Position numbers and translations under genes: made by a program. DNA of 64,000 bases from Acidisoma cellulosilyticum. GTDB taxonomy: Bacteria > Pseudomonadota > Alphaproteobacteria > Acetobacterales > Acetobacteraceae. Shown piece by piece: positions 38,705 to 47,002 of the stretch. The number at the start of each line of letters is the position of its first letter. Within the stretch, counting starts at the first letter, position 1. The stretch is taken from contig NZ_JAESVA010000001.1 of NCBI RefSeq assembly GCF_020621385.1, positions 496,001-560,000 on the forward strand, given 5' to 3'. The notes under the pieces are model-generated. The model was not told where the DNA came from, did no database searches, and was given only the letters and a program-made list of their open reading frames with translations.

Positions 38705-38808
38705 AGCAGATCCCGGCCGGATGGAATCATCTGGCCGGGTGAAGATGCTCGCAAAAACAATAACCTAGAGCGGCACCTGTGAGCGTAAGCGAACTGGAAA
38801 CGCTTTAG
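38702..38808. repeat. ~107-bp dispersed repeat (copy A)
   Basis: Begins TAGAGCAGATCCCGG at the stop codon of the preceding gene and ends GGAAACGCTTTAG. It contains the hairpin CCCGGCC...GGCCGGG with a GATG/CATC inner stem and the stretch GATGCTCGCAAAAACAATAA. The reverse complement of 54651-54757 matches nearly base for base over the full length. Confidence 0.82.
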
Positions 38809-38841
38809 GACTTGCCGCGCCATCCGATCCGGGCGCCGGAC

Positions 38842-38875
38842 CGGGTAGGTTCGCGGCACAAGGCCGCGAATGACG
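38842..38875. repeat. GGGTAG...GACG palindromic repeat, single arm
   Basis: CGGGTAGGTTCGCGGCACAA...GCGAATGACG, with TTCGCGGC/GCCGCGAA as stem, is a unit of the family seen elsewhere in the window. It sits next to the 3' end of the lipoprotein gene. Confidence 0.65.
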
Positions 38876-38882
38876 AAAAAGC

Positions 38883-39317
38883 TTAGCGCACGTAAACCCG
38901 GATCTGCTCGCCCGGCGCGCCGGCGGCGACCAAGGCGCCCAAAGTCACGCGGGACGCCGGCACGCCCGCCCCTTGCACAGCGCTCGCCACCTCGGCTGCC
39001 TGCGGCGTCAGGGCTTTCGCATCGGTGATCTGCGTCAGCGGCGTGCCGGTCTGCGGCACGGTGGAGACGACGTCGAAAGCGACATCCGGCTTCCGCGATT
39101 CGGCATCCTGCACCGCGCCGGTCAGCACCGAGAGGTAATCGGCGGCCGAGGTGCCGGCCGGGATCGTCACCAGCGGCACAAGGCCGGTTTGATCCTGGGT
39201 GACCGCAATGGTCGCCGCATTCGGCTTCGGTGGTTTGGCCGCCAGAAGGCCACGGCCGGGCGGCGCGCAGGACACGACCAGAAGCGCCGCCGCGCCGAGT
39301 GCCAAAAAGCTCTTCAT
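38883..39317 (-). CDS. Putative lipoprotein of unknown function
   Basis: 144 residues from ATG 39317. MKSFLALGAAALLVVSC gives a lipobox (VVSC, Cys17), so an acylated envelope protein is predicted. The mature part has two repeated themes around IPAGTSAADYLSVLTGAV and AKALTPQAAEVASAVQGAGVPASRVTLG, which resemble weak OmpA-like or LysM-like helix patterns, but no family is recognised. An upstream GTG at 39332 is possible. It runs in the same direction as gmk and yicC, 12 bases after gmk. Confidence 0.65.
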   Translation of the reverse strand: MKSFLALGAAALLVVSCAPPGRGLLAAKPPKPNAATIAVTQDQTGLVPLVTIPAGTSAADYLSVLTGAVQDAESRKPDVAFDVVSTVPQTGTPLTQITDAKALTPQAAEVASAVQGAGVPASRVTLGALVAAGAPGEQIRVYVR

Positions 39318-39328
39318 GGAAACCGCCT

Positions 39329-39982
39329 TCACGCGACGCTCATACGGGTAAAATCGGCCAGGCCGACCTGCCGGGCGGTCGCCCGCTGCTCCGCGCGCAA
39401 TATGGCGCGCAGATCGGCCAAAGCCTTGGCAAAATCCTGGTTGATGACGATGTAGTTAAACTCGCCCGCATGCTCCATCTCGCCATGGGTCGAGGCCATG
39501 CGGCGGGCGATCTCGGCCTCGCTATCCTCGCCGCGCAAACGCAGGCGCTGCTCCAGCTCCGTGAGCGACGGCGGCAGCAGGAAGATGCCGACGACATCCG
39601 GCCCGATCGCCTCACGCATCTGGCGAAAGCCCTGCCAGTCGATGGTGAAAACCATGTCGCGTCCAGCGGCGAGGGCCGCTTCCACAGGGTCGCGCGGCGT
39701 ACCGTAGAGGGTTTCACGACCGAAGACATGTGCCCATTCCAGCAAGCCGCCGCTCTCGCGCAGCTGCTCGAACTCTTCCTGCGCGCGGAAATAATAGTGC
39801 TTGCCCTCGACCTCACCCGGCCGGGGGCCGCGCGTCGTCACGCTGACCGAGAGTGCGAGGTCAGGCTCCTCCGCCAGCAGCGCGCGGGTCAGGCTGCTTT
39901 TGCCGGTGCCCGAGGGCGCGGCGATGACGAAGCAGAGACCGCGGCGGCGGATGAGCGGTTCGGCAGAGGATGTCTCAGTCAT
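39329..39982 (-). CDS. gmk: Guanylate kinase
   Basis: Phosphorylates GMP to GDP. 217 residues with the P-loop APSGTGKSSL (near 22-31), SVSVTTRGPRPGEVEGKHYYF for GMP binding, and FLLPPSLTELEQRL with the following Arg-rich lid. The ATG at 39982 overlaps the yicC stop by 4 bases. yicC-gmk order is standard in proteobacteria. Confidence 0.95.
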   Translation of the reverse strand: MTETSSAEPLIRRRGLCFVIAAPSGTGKSSLTRALLAEEPDLALSVSVTTRGPRPGEVEGKHYYFRAQEEFEQLRESGGLLEWAHVFGRETLYGTPRDPVEAALAAGRDMVFTIDWQGFRQMREAIGPDVVGIFLLPPSLTELEQRLRLRGEDSEAEIARRMASTHGEMEHAGEFNYIVINQDFAKALADLRAILRAEQRATARQVGLADFTRMSVA

Positions 39983-40881
39983 TCGACGTTCTGAACCTGT
40001 TCGCGCAGCTGTTCGATGACGGCCTTGAGGGAGAGGCCAATCGCGGTCAAGGGCACGGAGGCCGACTTGCTGCATAGCGTATTCGCTTCGCGATTGAACT
40101 CCTGCATCAGAAAATCGAGCTTCCGGCCGACCAGCACACCCTCGGCCAAAAGCGTCCGGGCGGCGTCGATATGGCTGGCGAGCCGGTCCAGCTCCTCCCG
40201 CACGTCGGAACGGCTGGCGAGAAGGGCGACTTCCTGCGCGACGCGATCCTCCGGCAGGCTCATACCCTCGGCAAGCAAAGCGCGGACATTCTCCAGCATG
40301 CGCGCGCGCTGCAGCCGGGGCTGGTCCTCGGCCGCAATCTCAGACTCCGTGCGCAGGCGGGCGATGTCGTCCAGGAAGCCGGTCAGCACTGTATGAAGCC
40401 GCGCCCCTTCCTCAAACCGCCCGCGTTCCAGCTGCGTCAGCGCCTCCATAAAGCCCGCCACCACGGCGGCTTTGAGTTCAGGCGTCAGCGCGGGCAGGCC
40501 GCCAGACTGCGAGGCACGCAACACGCCGGGCAGGCCCAACAGCAGTTCCGCACGGAGCGGCGGGCTGCCAGGGATGCGGCCCGCAATCTCCTGCGCCAGT
40601 TTCAGCACACGCTCCAAGGCCTCGGGATCGGGCGCGGCGGCCCCCTGCTCCTCGGCCTTCAGCGACAGATTGGCATTGATGCTGCCGCGACGCAGGCGCT
40701 TGGTCAGCACCGGCCGCAGTTCCGCTTCCACCGCTTCCCAGCCGGAGGGCATACGAAAGCGCAGCTCCAGCCCCTTGCTATTGACGCTCCGAATATCCCA
40801 GGACCACGCGACGCCCGTGCTCACCGTGCTGGCCGCCGCACCGAATCCGGTCATTGAGGCCAGGGTCTGCTTTTCATCCAT
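39979..40881 (-). CDS. yicC: YicC family endoribonuclease-like protein
   Basis: 300 residues. It begins TLASMTGFGAAAS and carries the RSVNSKGLELRFRMPSGWE block, and the C-terminal EFNREANTLCSKS...IEQLREQVQNVE signature. E. coli YicC has been reported as an RNase acting on the small RNA RyhB; activity of this one is inferred. It is cotranscribed with gmk (4-base overlap) and divergent from the SDR gene, about 60 bases apart. Confidence 0.92.
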   Translation of the reverse strand: MDEKQTLASMTGFGAAASTVSTGVAWSWDIRSVNSKGLELRFRMPSGWEAVEAELRPVLTKRLRRGSINANLSLKAEEQGAAAPDPEALERVLKLAQEIAGRIPGSPPLRAELLLGLPGVLRASQSGGLPALTPELKAAVVAGFMEALTQLERGRFEEGARLHTVLTGFLDDIARLRTESEIAAEDQPRLQRARMLENVRALLAEGMSLPEDRVAQEVALLASRSDVREELDRLASHIDAARTLLAEGVLVGRKLDFLMQEFNREANTLCSKSASVPLTAIGLSLKAVIEQLREQVQNVE

Positions 40882-40943
40882 CCACGTGCTTCTATTGCGA
40901 AATCGTGCTTTGGCAAATCCAAGCTTTCGTCAAAGGTGCGGCA

Positions 40944-41723
40944 ATGGTGTTTCGGCGGGTTCTTATTACCGGTGCCTCTTCGGGTGTCGGCCGCGCTCTG
41001 GCGCTGGCGCTCGCCGCCCCCGGCGTCACCCTCTTTCTCGGCGGCCGGGATGCGGCGCGCCTGGAGGAGACGGTGCGGGAATGCCAATCGCGCGGCGGCC
41101 AGGCCCTTCCCCACGCGCTATCGGTCACCGATGCCGCTGCGATGCAGGACTGGATCGGCGGTGCCGGGCCGCTCGACCTCGTCATCGCCAATGCAGGCAT
41201 TTCCGGCGGCACGTCGGAAACGATGGAAAGCGAGGCGCAGACGCGGGCGATTTTCGCGACCAATCTGGACGGCATGCTCAATACCGTGCTGCCGGCGATG
41301 GCCGTGATGGCGGCTCAGCCGGTGGGTGAGAGCGGGTTGCGCGGACAGATCGCGGTGGTCGCCTCCGTCGCGGCCTTCCTGCCCGGACCCAGCGCACCGG
41401 CCTATTGCGCGTCCAAGGCGGCGGCCGATTATTGGGTGGTGGGCGCCGCACCCTCCGCCCGTGCCCAAAGGATCGCGCTGACCAGCCTTTGCCCGGGGTT
41501 CATCACCTCCCCCATGACGGCGACCAACGACTTCCCGATGCCAGGGATCATGAGTGCCGAGCGCGCGGCAGGTCTGATGCTGCGCGGCATCCGCGCGAAG
41601 CGGACGCGCGTCATCTTTCCGCTCTGGGTCGGGACGGCGGCGCGGCTGGTGGCTCTACTACCGGTCTCCTGGCGGGAAGCAGCCGCACGGCGCCTGCCGG
41701 CCAAAAAGGCGCTGTTAGCCTGA
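40944..41723 (+). CDS. Short-chain dehydrogenase/reductase
   Basis: 259 residues of classical SDR: cofactor site TGASSGVGRALALALA near the N-terminus, NAG motif at VIANAGISGG, catalytic Ser in VVASVAAF and the YCASK motif for Tyr and Lys. Substrate cannot be assigned. After the catalytic part the protein keeps a C-terminal extension rich in Arg (RAKRTRVIFPLWVGTAARLVALLP) with a membrane-seeking helix, which resembles SDRs acting on lipids. A repeat pair follows. Confidence 0.85.
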   Translation: MVFRRVLITGASSGVGRALALALAAPGVTLFLGGRDAARLEETVRECQSRGGQALPHALSVTDAAAMQDWIGGAGPLDLVIANAGISGGTSETMESEAQTRAIFATNLDGMLNTVLPAMAVMAAQPVGESGLRGQIAVVASVAAFLPGPSAPAYCASKAAADYWVVGAAPSARAQRIALTSLCPGFITSPMTATNDFPMPGIMSAERAAGLMLRGIRAKRTRVIFPLWVGTAARLVALLPVSWREAAARRLPAKKALLA

Positions 41724-41746
41724 CCTCAGCGCATCCTTCGCCCAGA

Positions 41747-41853
41747 CGGGTAGATCCCCGGGATGAACAATGAACAAAAAGTCTGGGACGACAAAAATAG
41801 AAAAAGCTCGCTAAATTACCGTCATCCGCGGACTCGTTCCGCGGGCCTACCCG
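41747..41853. repeat. Inverted pair of palindromic repeats, left unit partly decayed
   Basis: Left unit CGGGTAGATCCCCGGGATG...CTGGGACGACAAAAATA (from 41747) is interrupted by an extra AATGAACAAAA stretch compared with the pair at 19280. The right unit CGTCATCCGCGGACTCGTTC...CTACCCG (41820-41853) is intact. Spacing and orientation match the pair at 19.3 kb. Confidence 0.7.
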
Positions 41854-41970
41854 ATGCCGCCAGCAAAACCTCCGCTGCGAACCAGCGATACCAGCAACAC
41901 GGCCTTGTCACGCAACGCTGCGGGCGAAAGGTTCTATCTCTGATCCTCGGTCGCGGAAGGAATCCAGAGA

Positions 41971-42882
41971 ATGAACGCCCCGCCCATCGCCTATGTCTTT
42001 TCTGTCCTGCTGCTGGTGGCCGCCGGGCTGATCGTCAAAGCCAGTGGCGCCGCTGCCTTCGGCATCGCCATCGCCGTCATCCTTGTCCTCGGCGCTGTCA
42101 CCATCCCGTCCTGGCTGAAAATGACGGACCAGTGGAATCGCGCCATCATTCTCCGGCTCGGGCGCTACCGCGGCCTTGGCGGCCCTGGGCTGTTCACCCT
42201 GGTCCCCTTCCTGGAAACCATCGCGACCGTGGTCGATCTGCGTATCCGCACCACCGAAATCCGCGCCGAGGAAGCGCTGACGCGGGACACGGTCTCCATC
42301 GCCATGGACGCCATCGTCTTCTGGCGCGTGGTCGACCCCATGCGCGCCGCGACCGAGATCGAGCATTACCGGCTGGCGGTGGAGCGCGTGTCCCAGACCA
42401 GCCTGCGCGAGACGATCGGCAATCACGACCTCACCCAGCTTCTGTCCGATCGCAAGACAGCCGATGAAGAATTGCGTCACAGCATCAGTACCAAGACCAG
42501 CGTCTGGGGCGTGGAAGTGACCTCGGTCGAGATCAAGGACATCGCCATTCCGTCCTCGCTGCAGGATGCGATGAGCCGCCAGGCCCAGGCGGAGCGGGAG
42601 AAACAGGCGCGGGAGACCCTGGCTTCGGCCGAGATCGCCATTGCCGAGAAGGTGCGCCAAGCCGCCCGCATCTATGCCGCCGATCCGGTGGCCTTGCAGC
42701 TGCGCCAGATGAATCTGGTCTATGAGATGAACAAGGATCGCGGCACGACCATCATCATCCCAAGCGATCTTGCCAATAGCCTCGGCAGCATCGCCGCGGC
42801 AGTTGCCCAGAAGGGCGGAAATGGTATGAACAATCCCAGACAAGGCCCTGAACGGGCCGCGCAAGAAGAGGATCGTTCATGA
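41971..42882 (+). CDS. Slipin (stomatin/prohibitin, SPFH family)
   Basis: Membrane scaffold protein, 303 residues. Two N-terminal hydrophobic stretches (about 5-22 and 27-48), then the SPFH domain with [40 protein letters not shown], an arginine-proline-rich core, and a coiled-coil Ala/Glu/Gln region ([26 protein letters not shown]) near residues 205-230. Slipins often pair with NfeD; none is here. The stop overlaps the start of xylA by 4 bases (ATGA), an unusual partner. Confidence 0.88.
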   Translation: MNAPPIAYVFSVLLLVAAGLIVKASGAAAFGIAIAVILVLGAVTIPSWLKMTDQWNRAIILRLGRYRGLGGPGLFTLVPFLETIATVVDLRIRTTEIRAEEALTRDTVSIAMDAIVFWRVVDPMRAATEIEHYRLAVERVSQTSLRETIGNHDLTQLLSDRKTADEELRHSISTKTSVWGVEVTSVEIKDIAIPSSLQDAMSRQAQAEREKQARETLASAEIAIAEKVRQAARIYAADPVALQLRQMNLVYEMNKDRGTTIIIPSDLANSLGSIAAAVAQKGGNGMNNPRQGPERAAQEEDRS

Positions 42883-44201
42883 CTGAAACCGCGCGTTTTT
42901 TCACCCAGGCCGAGCCCATCCGCTTTGAAGGACAGGACAGCCGCAACCCGCTCGCCTTCCGCTGGTACGACAAGAACCGCATCGTGCTTGGCAAGACGAT
43001 GGAAGAGCAGCTGCGCTTCGCGATCGCCTATTGGCATTCCCTCGCCTGGCCGGGTGGGGACCCGTTCGGTGGCGAAACCTTCCTGCGTCCCTGGATGCAT
43101 GGGTCGGACGAGATGGCGCTGGCCAAGCATAAAGCCGAGGTCGGCTTCGAGCTGTTCCGCCTGCTGGATGCGCCCTTCTTCTGCTTCCATGACCGCGATG
43201 TGGCGCCTGAGGGCGCGACGCTCGCCGAGAGCAATCGCAATCTTGACGTGATCGCCGATATTTTTGCCGAGAAGATGGCGACTGAGAAGGTGAAGGTGCT
43301 GTGGGGCACCGCCAATCTTTTCTCCAACCGCCGCTTCATGGCGGGCGCCGCCACCAACCCGGACCCCGATGTCTTCATCTATGCCGCCGGTCAGGTAAAG
43401 CACGCCATGGACGTGACCAAGCGCCTGGACGGCGCCAATTACGTGCTGTGGGGCGGCCGTGAGGGTTATGAGACGCTGCTCAATACCGATCTGGGTCAGG
43501 AGACGGAACAGCTCGGCCGCTTCGTCTCCATGGTCGTCGACTACAAGCATAAAATCGGTTTCAAAGGCGCGATCCTGGTGGAGCCGAAGCCGCAGGAGCC
43601 GACCAAGCATCAGTATGACTATGATGTCGCAACCGTCTACGGCTTCCTGAAGCGCTTCGGTCTGGAAAACGAAGTCCAGGTCAATATCGAAGACAATCAC
43701 GCGACCCTCGCGGGCCATACCTATGAGCATGAGATCGCGACGGCCGTGGCCCTCGGCATCATGGGTTCGCTGGACGTCAATCGCGGCGATCGCCAGTCCG
43801 GCTGGGACACGGATCAGTTCCCGAATGACCCGACGGGCATGGCGCTGGGCTTATATCACCTGCTGCAAGGCGGCGGCTTCAAGACCGGCGGCTGCAATTT
43901 CGACGCGAAGATTCGCCGCCAGTCGATCGAGCCCGATGATCTGTTGATCGGTCATGTCGGCGGCATGGATGTCTGCGCCCGCGCCCTGCTGATGGCGGCC
44001 GATATGATCGAGGACGGCGTGCTGCCGCAATTCGTGGCCGACCGCTACAGCGGCTGGCAGGCGCCGGAAAACCAGGCGATTCTGAAGGGCGAGCGCAGCC
44101 TGGAGGATGTGGCGAAACTGGTGGACGAAAAGGGCATCAACCCGAGCCCGCGCTCCGGCCGTCAGGAATACCTGGAAAATCTCGTCAATCGCTATCTTTG
44201 A
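42879..44201 (+). CDS. xylA: Xylose isomerase
   Basis: Interconverts D-xylose and D-xylulose (and glucose/fructose). 440 residues, the class II length. Motifs are [12 protein letters not shown] (catalytic His and Asp), [34 protein letters not shown] (metal Glu), [33 protein letters not shown] and the FDAKIRRQS metal motif. No xylulokinase or xylose transporter is adjacent. Translation is coupled to the slipin gene upstream by ATGA overlap. Confidence 0.96.
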   Translation: MTETARFFTQAEPIRFEGQDSRNPLAFRWYDKNRIVLGKTMEEQLRFAIAYWHSLAWPGGDPFGGETFLRPWMHGSDEMALAKHKAEVGFELFRLLDAPFFCFHDRDVAPEGATLAESNRNLDVIADIFAEKMATEKVKVLWGTANLFSNRRFMAGAATNPDPDVFIYAAGQVKHAMDVTKRLDGANYVLWGGREGYETLLNTDLGQETEQLGRFVSMVVDYKHKIGFKGAILVEPKPQEPTKHQYDYDVATVYGFLKRFGLENEVQVNIEDNHATLAGHTYEHEIATAVALGIMGSLDVNRGDRQSGWDTDQFPNDPTGMALGLYHLLQGGGFKTGGCNFDAKIRRQSIEPDDLLIGHVGGMDVCARALLMAADMIEDGVLPQFVADRYSGWQAPENQAILKGERSLEDVAKLVDEKGINPSPRSGRQEYLENLVNRYL

Positions 44202-44202
44202 T

Positions 44203-44363
44203 TAGAGTCCGTCAGGTTTGGGTGGAAACGACCCCTTGCCCCGTCATGGCCGGGCTTGACCCGGTCATCCAGTCCTTGGGCGCCCCAACGAATGGATGCC
44301 CGGCTCTGGGGCCGGGCATGACGATATTAGGGACAAGCTTCAGTTAAAATCAGACAAACTCTA
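44203..44363. repeat. MITE-like element with terminal inverted repeats (copy 2)
   Basis: The left end TAGAGTCCGTCAGGTTT is identical to that of copy 1 at 5499. The right end AAATCAGACAAACTCTA (44347-44363) is a diverged inverted match (13 of 17). The interior holds a hairpin pair GTCATGGCCGGGCTTGACCC...GGCCGGGCATGAC. It begins 1 base after the xylA stop. Confidence 0.72.
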
Positions 44364-44390
44364 AGCGCTGACGCGTTTCGCTGAAGATTT

Positions 44391-44467
44391 CGGGTCGGTC
44401 CGCGGGTCAGCCCGCGGATAAGGATTGCTTGACTGTCGTCCCCGCGCTTGTCGCGGGGATCGACCCG
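44391..44467. repeat. Two further units of the palindromic repeat family
   Basis: CGGGTCGGTCCGCGGGTCAG...GCGGATAAGG and CTGTCGTCCCCGCGCTTGTCGCGGGGATCGACCCG are inverted hairpin units adjacent to each other, just before the 3' end of the pirin gene. Confidence 0.65.
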
Positions 44468-44483
44468 TTTCAGCAAACCAAAG

Positions 44484-45182
44484 TTACGGCGCGTCGACCA
44501 TCACGATCTCGCAATCGTCCAATGCTTCGAAAACGAGACTGTCTTCGTCAGCGACGGCGATGCCGTCGCGCTCGGCCGCATAAATGCCATTGATCAAAAC
44601 TTTGCCGCTGGCCGGCACAAGATAAAGATGCCGGTTCCGGTCTGGACGGTATTCGATCCTCTGGCCGGATGTGAGCGTGAGGCCCAAGACGCGCGCACCG
44701 CTGCGCAGCGGTGCCGCCTCCTGATCCTGCTGAAATCCGCTGGCGAGAATCACAAACTCCCCGGCCCGGTCAGATTTCGGAAAGCGTCGGCCGGTCCATT
44801 CCGGCTGGCCACCGCTTTGCTCAGGCTTGATCCAAATCTGGAAGAGATGCGCCGGCACGCCGTCCGCATTGTATTCGGAATGACGAATCCCGCTGCCAGC
44901 GCTCAATACCTGCACCGAGCCCGCTTCCATCCGCGCACTGTTACCCAGGCTGTCGTCGTGGATGATGGCGCCTTGGCGTACAAAGGTTATGATATCGATA
45001 TTGGCGTGGGGATGAGCCGGAAAGCCCGCGCCCGGCGCGATCTCATTATCATTCCAGACGCTGAGCGCGCCCCAGCAGTCGCGCTCCTCCTCCTGATAAT
45101 CAGCAAACGAAAAATGATGACGGGTCTTAAGCCAACCGTGATGCCCGCCGCCCAAGGTCTTGTAAGGCCTCATGTCGATCAT
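44484..45182 (-). CDS. Pirin family protein (bicupin)
   Basis: 232 residues from ATG 45182, preceded by GGGAGA at about 7 bases. The N-terminal cupin carries HHFSFADYQEEERDCWGALSVWNDN and the metal-binding PHPHANIDIITFVRQGAIIHDDSLGN...SAGSGIRHSEYN. The C-terminal cupin is shorter. Bacterial pirins include quercetin 2,3-dioxygenases and redox-sensing regulators; the function here is undetermined. No obvious operon partner. Confidence 0.9.
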   Translation of the reverse strand: MIDMRPYKTLGGGHHGWLKTRHHFSFADYQEEERDCWGALSVWNDNEIAPGAGFPAHPHANIDIITFVRQGAIIHDDSLGNSARMEAGSVQVLSAGSGIRHSEYNADGVPAHLFQIWIKPEQSGGQPEWTGRRFPKSDRAGEFVILASGFQQDQEAAPLRSGARVLGLTLTSGQRIEYRPDRNRHLYLVPASGKVLINGIYAAERDGIAVADEDSLVFEALDDCEIVMVDAP

Positions 45183-45234
45183 GGCGTTTCTCCCATGGAC
45201 CAGCATGCCACCGGAGTTCGTCTGATCTCAAAAC

Positions 45235-45262
45235 AAAAAGGCCGGTCTTGCGACCGGCCTTT
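45235..45262 (-). terminator. Rho-independent terminator of the 15-residue-repeat gene
   Basis: AAAAAGGCCGGTC (45235-45247) pairs with GACCGGCCTTT (45252-45262) around TTGC. In the minus direction the stem is followed by TTTTTGTTTTG, a good T run. It lies about 45 bases past the minus-strand gene stop. Confidence 0.88.
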
Positions 45263-45308
45263 GCGAATTCACTGTCTCGTGAAGAGAGTTCTGAATTCCT
45301 CCGAAGAT

Positions 45309-45680
45309 TTAGGCGAGATAGGCGGGGCGCTGGCTCGGAAGAACTTCGCTGTTACGCGCGAGATAGGCCGGGCGCTGCTGCGGGGAAACCTGCTCGTTGC
45401 GAGCGAGGTAAGCCGGGCGCTGGCTCGGGAGAACCTCGCTATTGCGGGCGAGATAGGCCGGGCGCTGGCTCGGCAGAACCTCGCTGTTGCGGGCGAGATA
45501 AGCCGGGCGCTGCTGCGGGGACACCTGCTCGTTACGGGCAAGGTAGCCAGCCTGCTGGTTCGGCATCACAACCTGATTGGTCGTGCCCGAAGGCTGTTTC
45601 GCGGAAACATTGTCGGCCATCGCCGCGCCGGTCAGACCCAGCGTCACAGCAGCCACTGCAGCCATCAGGATCGTTTTCAT
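45309..45680 (-). CDS. Secreted protein of tandem 15-residue repeats
   Basis: 123 residues from ATG 45680, with GGAGATTAAG just upstream. Signal peptide MKTILMAAVAAVTLGLTGAAMA, a short linker, then five units of about 15 residues (QRPAYLARN then SEVLPS or EQVSPQ) and a final partial QRPAYLA. Two unit types alternate as A-B-B-A-B, where A ends EQVSPQ and B ends SEVLPS. No known family is recognised. The own ribosome site, signal peptide and dedicated terminator show it is a real gene. Confidence 0.8.
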   Translation of the reverse strand: MKTILMAAVAAVTLGLTGAAMADNVSAKQPSGTTNQVVMPNQQAGYLARNEQVSPQQRPAYLARNSEVLPSQRPAYLARNSEVLPSQRPAYLARNEQVSPQQRPAYLARNSEVLPSQRPAYLA

Positions 45681-45877
45681 CTTAATCTCCAAAATATGTT
45701 TGCCGTTAATCCAGTTACGGTCGGCAGCGGCGATGGGTTTCAGTCATCGCGTTCTGTTGTGATGGAGATACGACTACGCTCAGTCTGGCAGAACTGACGG
45801 CGCCAGCATGTTATTCATGCTGAAAATGTTTGAATTACCCCTTAAAGACGCTCACCTCTACGTGATATGACATTAAA

Positions 45878-46936
45878 TCATGGCTGGATCTGTCCGCCTT
45901 GCATAGGTAGAGGCACGCCGGTCGTCATCGGCAGGCTGAGCGGCAGGCCGCGTTTCACGCGCATGGCAAGATAGGCGAAACATTGCGCCTCCAGAAAATC
46001 ACCGTCCCAACCGACTGATTCAACAGGATTTACCGGGACGGCCAAGGTTCGCGCCAAGGCCGCCATGATCGCCGGATTACGCCGACCGCCACCGGTGATC
46101 AGCCAATGCTGCGGCCTTTGCGGCAGCCGTGTGGCCGCGACCGCTGCGGCCGTGAAAGCCGCGAGGGTCGCGGCCCCGTCAGAGGCAGACATGCCGCGAA
46201 TGTTATCCAGCAATGCATGGAAGGACAGACGGTCAAGGGATTTGGGCAGCTCCCTTTCGAAATAGGAATGGCTCAGCCAATGCCTGAGCATATCCGCATC
46301 CGGTTTGCCCTCTGCTGCCAATCTGCCGTCGGCATCGAAGGCCTGTCCGGTATGCTGCTGCACCCAATCATCCAGCAGCGCATTGCCGGGACCGGTATCG
46401 CAAGCCGCGATCGACCCATCCGCACCGAGATAGGTGACATTGGCGACGCCCCCGATATTCAGAATGGCGAGCGGCTTCGGCAATGCCGCCGCAAGACCGC
46501 TATGAAATAGCGGCACCAGCGGCGCCCCCTCCCCGCCTGCCGCAACGTCGGCCGAGCGGAAGTCATAGGCAACGGGCCTGCCGAGGGTTTTCGCCAGCCA
46601 GGCCGCGTCACCGATCTGCCAGGTACGCCTGCGCTGCGGTTCATGCAGAATCGTCTGGCCGTGAAAGCCGATCAGATCATAGGGCGCATCCAGCGCGCGG
46701 ACGGCGTCCGCATGCACCTCCGTCAACCGCCGGCTGACCGCCAGAAGCTGCGGGTCATCGGCGACCAAGGTCGGTGCAAGGTCCAGAAGCTCGCGGATCA
46801 CCGCCCGCAAGGCGGGTTCATAGGGGATGGTCAGCGCCGGACCGAAGGCCCCCACCTGCTCGCCGTCCGTCTCCAGCCAGGCGGCGTCGACACCGTCCAG
46901 AGAGGTACCGCTCATCAGACCAATCACACGCAGCAT
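45878..46936 (-). CDS. anmK: Anhydro-N-acetylmuramic acid kinase
   Basis: Cleaves and phosphorylates 1,6-anhydro-MurNAc from cell-wall turnover to MurNAc 6-phosphate. 352 residues. The nucleotide-binding [15 protein letters not shown] opens the protein; [29 protein letters not shown] and [14 protein letters not shown] follow in family order. Divergent from tyrS, an arrangement common in proteobacteria. Confidence 0.94.
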   Translation of the reverse strand: MLRVIGLMSGTSLDGVDAAWLETDGEQVGAFGPALTIPYEPALRAVIRELLDLAPTLVADDPQLLAVSRRLTEVHADAVRALDAPYDLIGFHGQTILHEPQRRRTWQIGDAAWLAKTLGRPVAYDFRSADVAAGGEGAPLVPLFHSGLAAALPKPLAILNIGGVANVTYLGADGSIAACDTGPGNALLDDWVQQHTGQAFDADGRLAAEGKPDADMLRHWLSHSYFERELPKSLDRLSFHALLDNIRGMSASDGAATLAAFTAAAVAATRLPQRPQHWLITGGGRRNPAIMAALARTLAVPVNPVESVGWDGDFLEAQCFAYLAMRVKRGLPLSLPMTTGVPLPMQGGQIQP

Positions 46937-47002
46937 TCCGCCCGCTCCTGTCCCGTGCTAGCCCAAGGCCCCAATCTTCTAAGTTACGCACGGATAGGCT
47001 CG

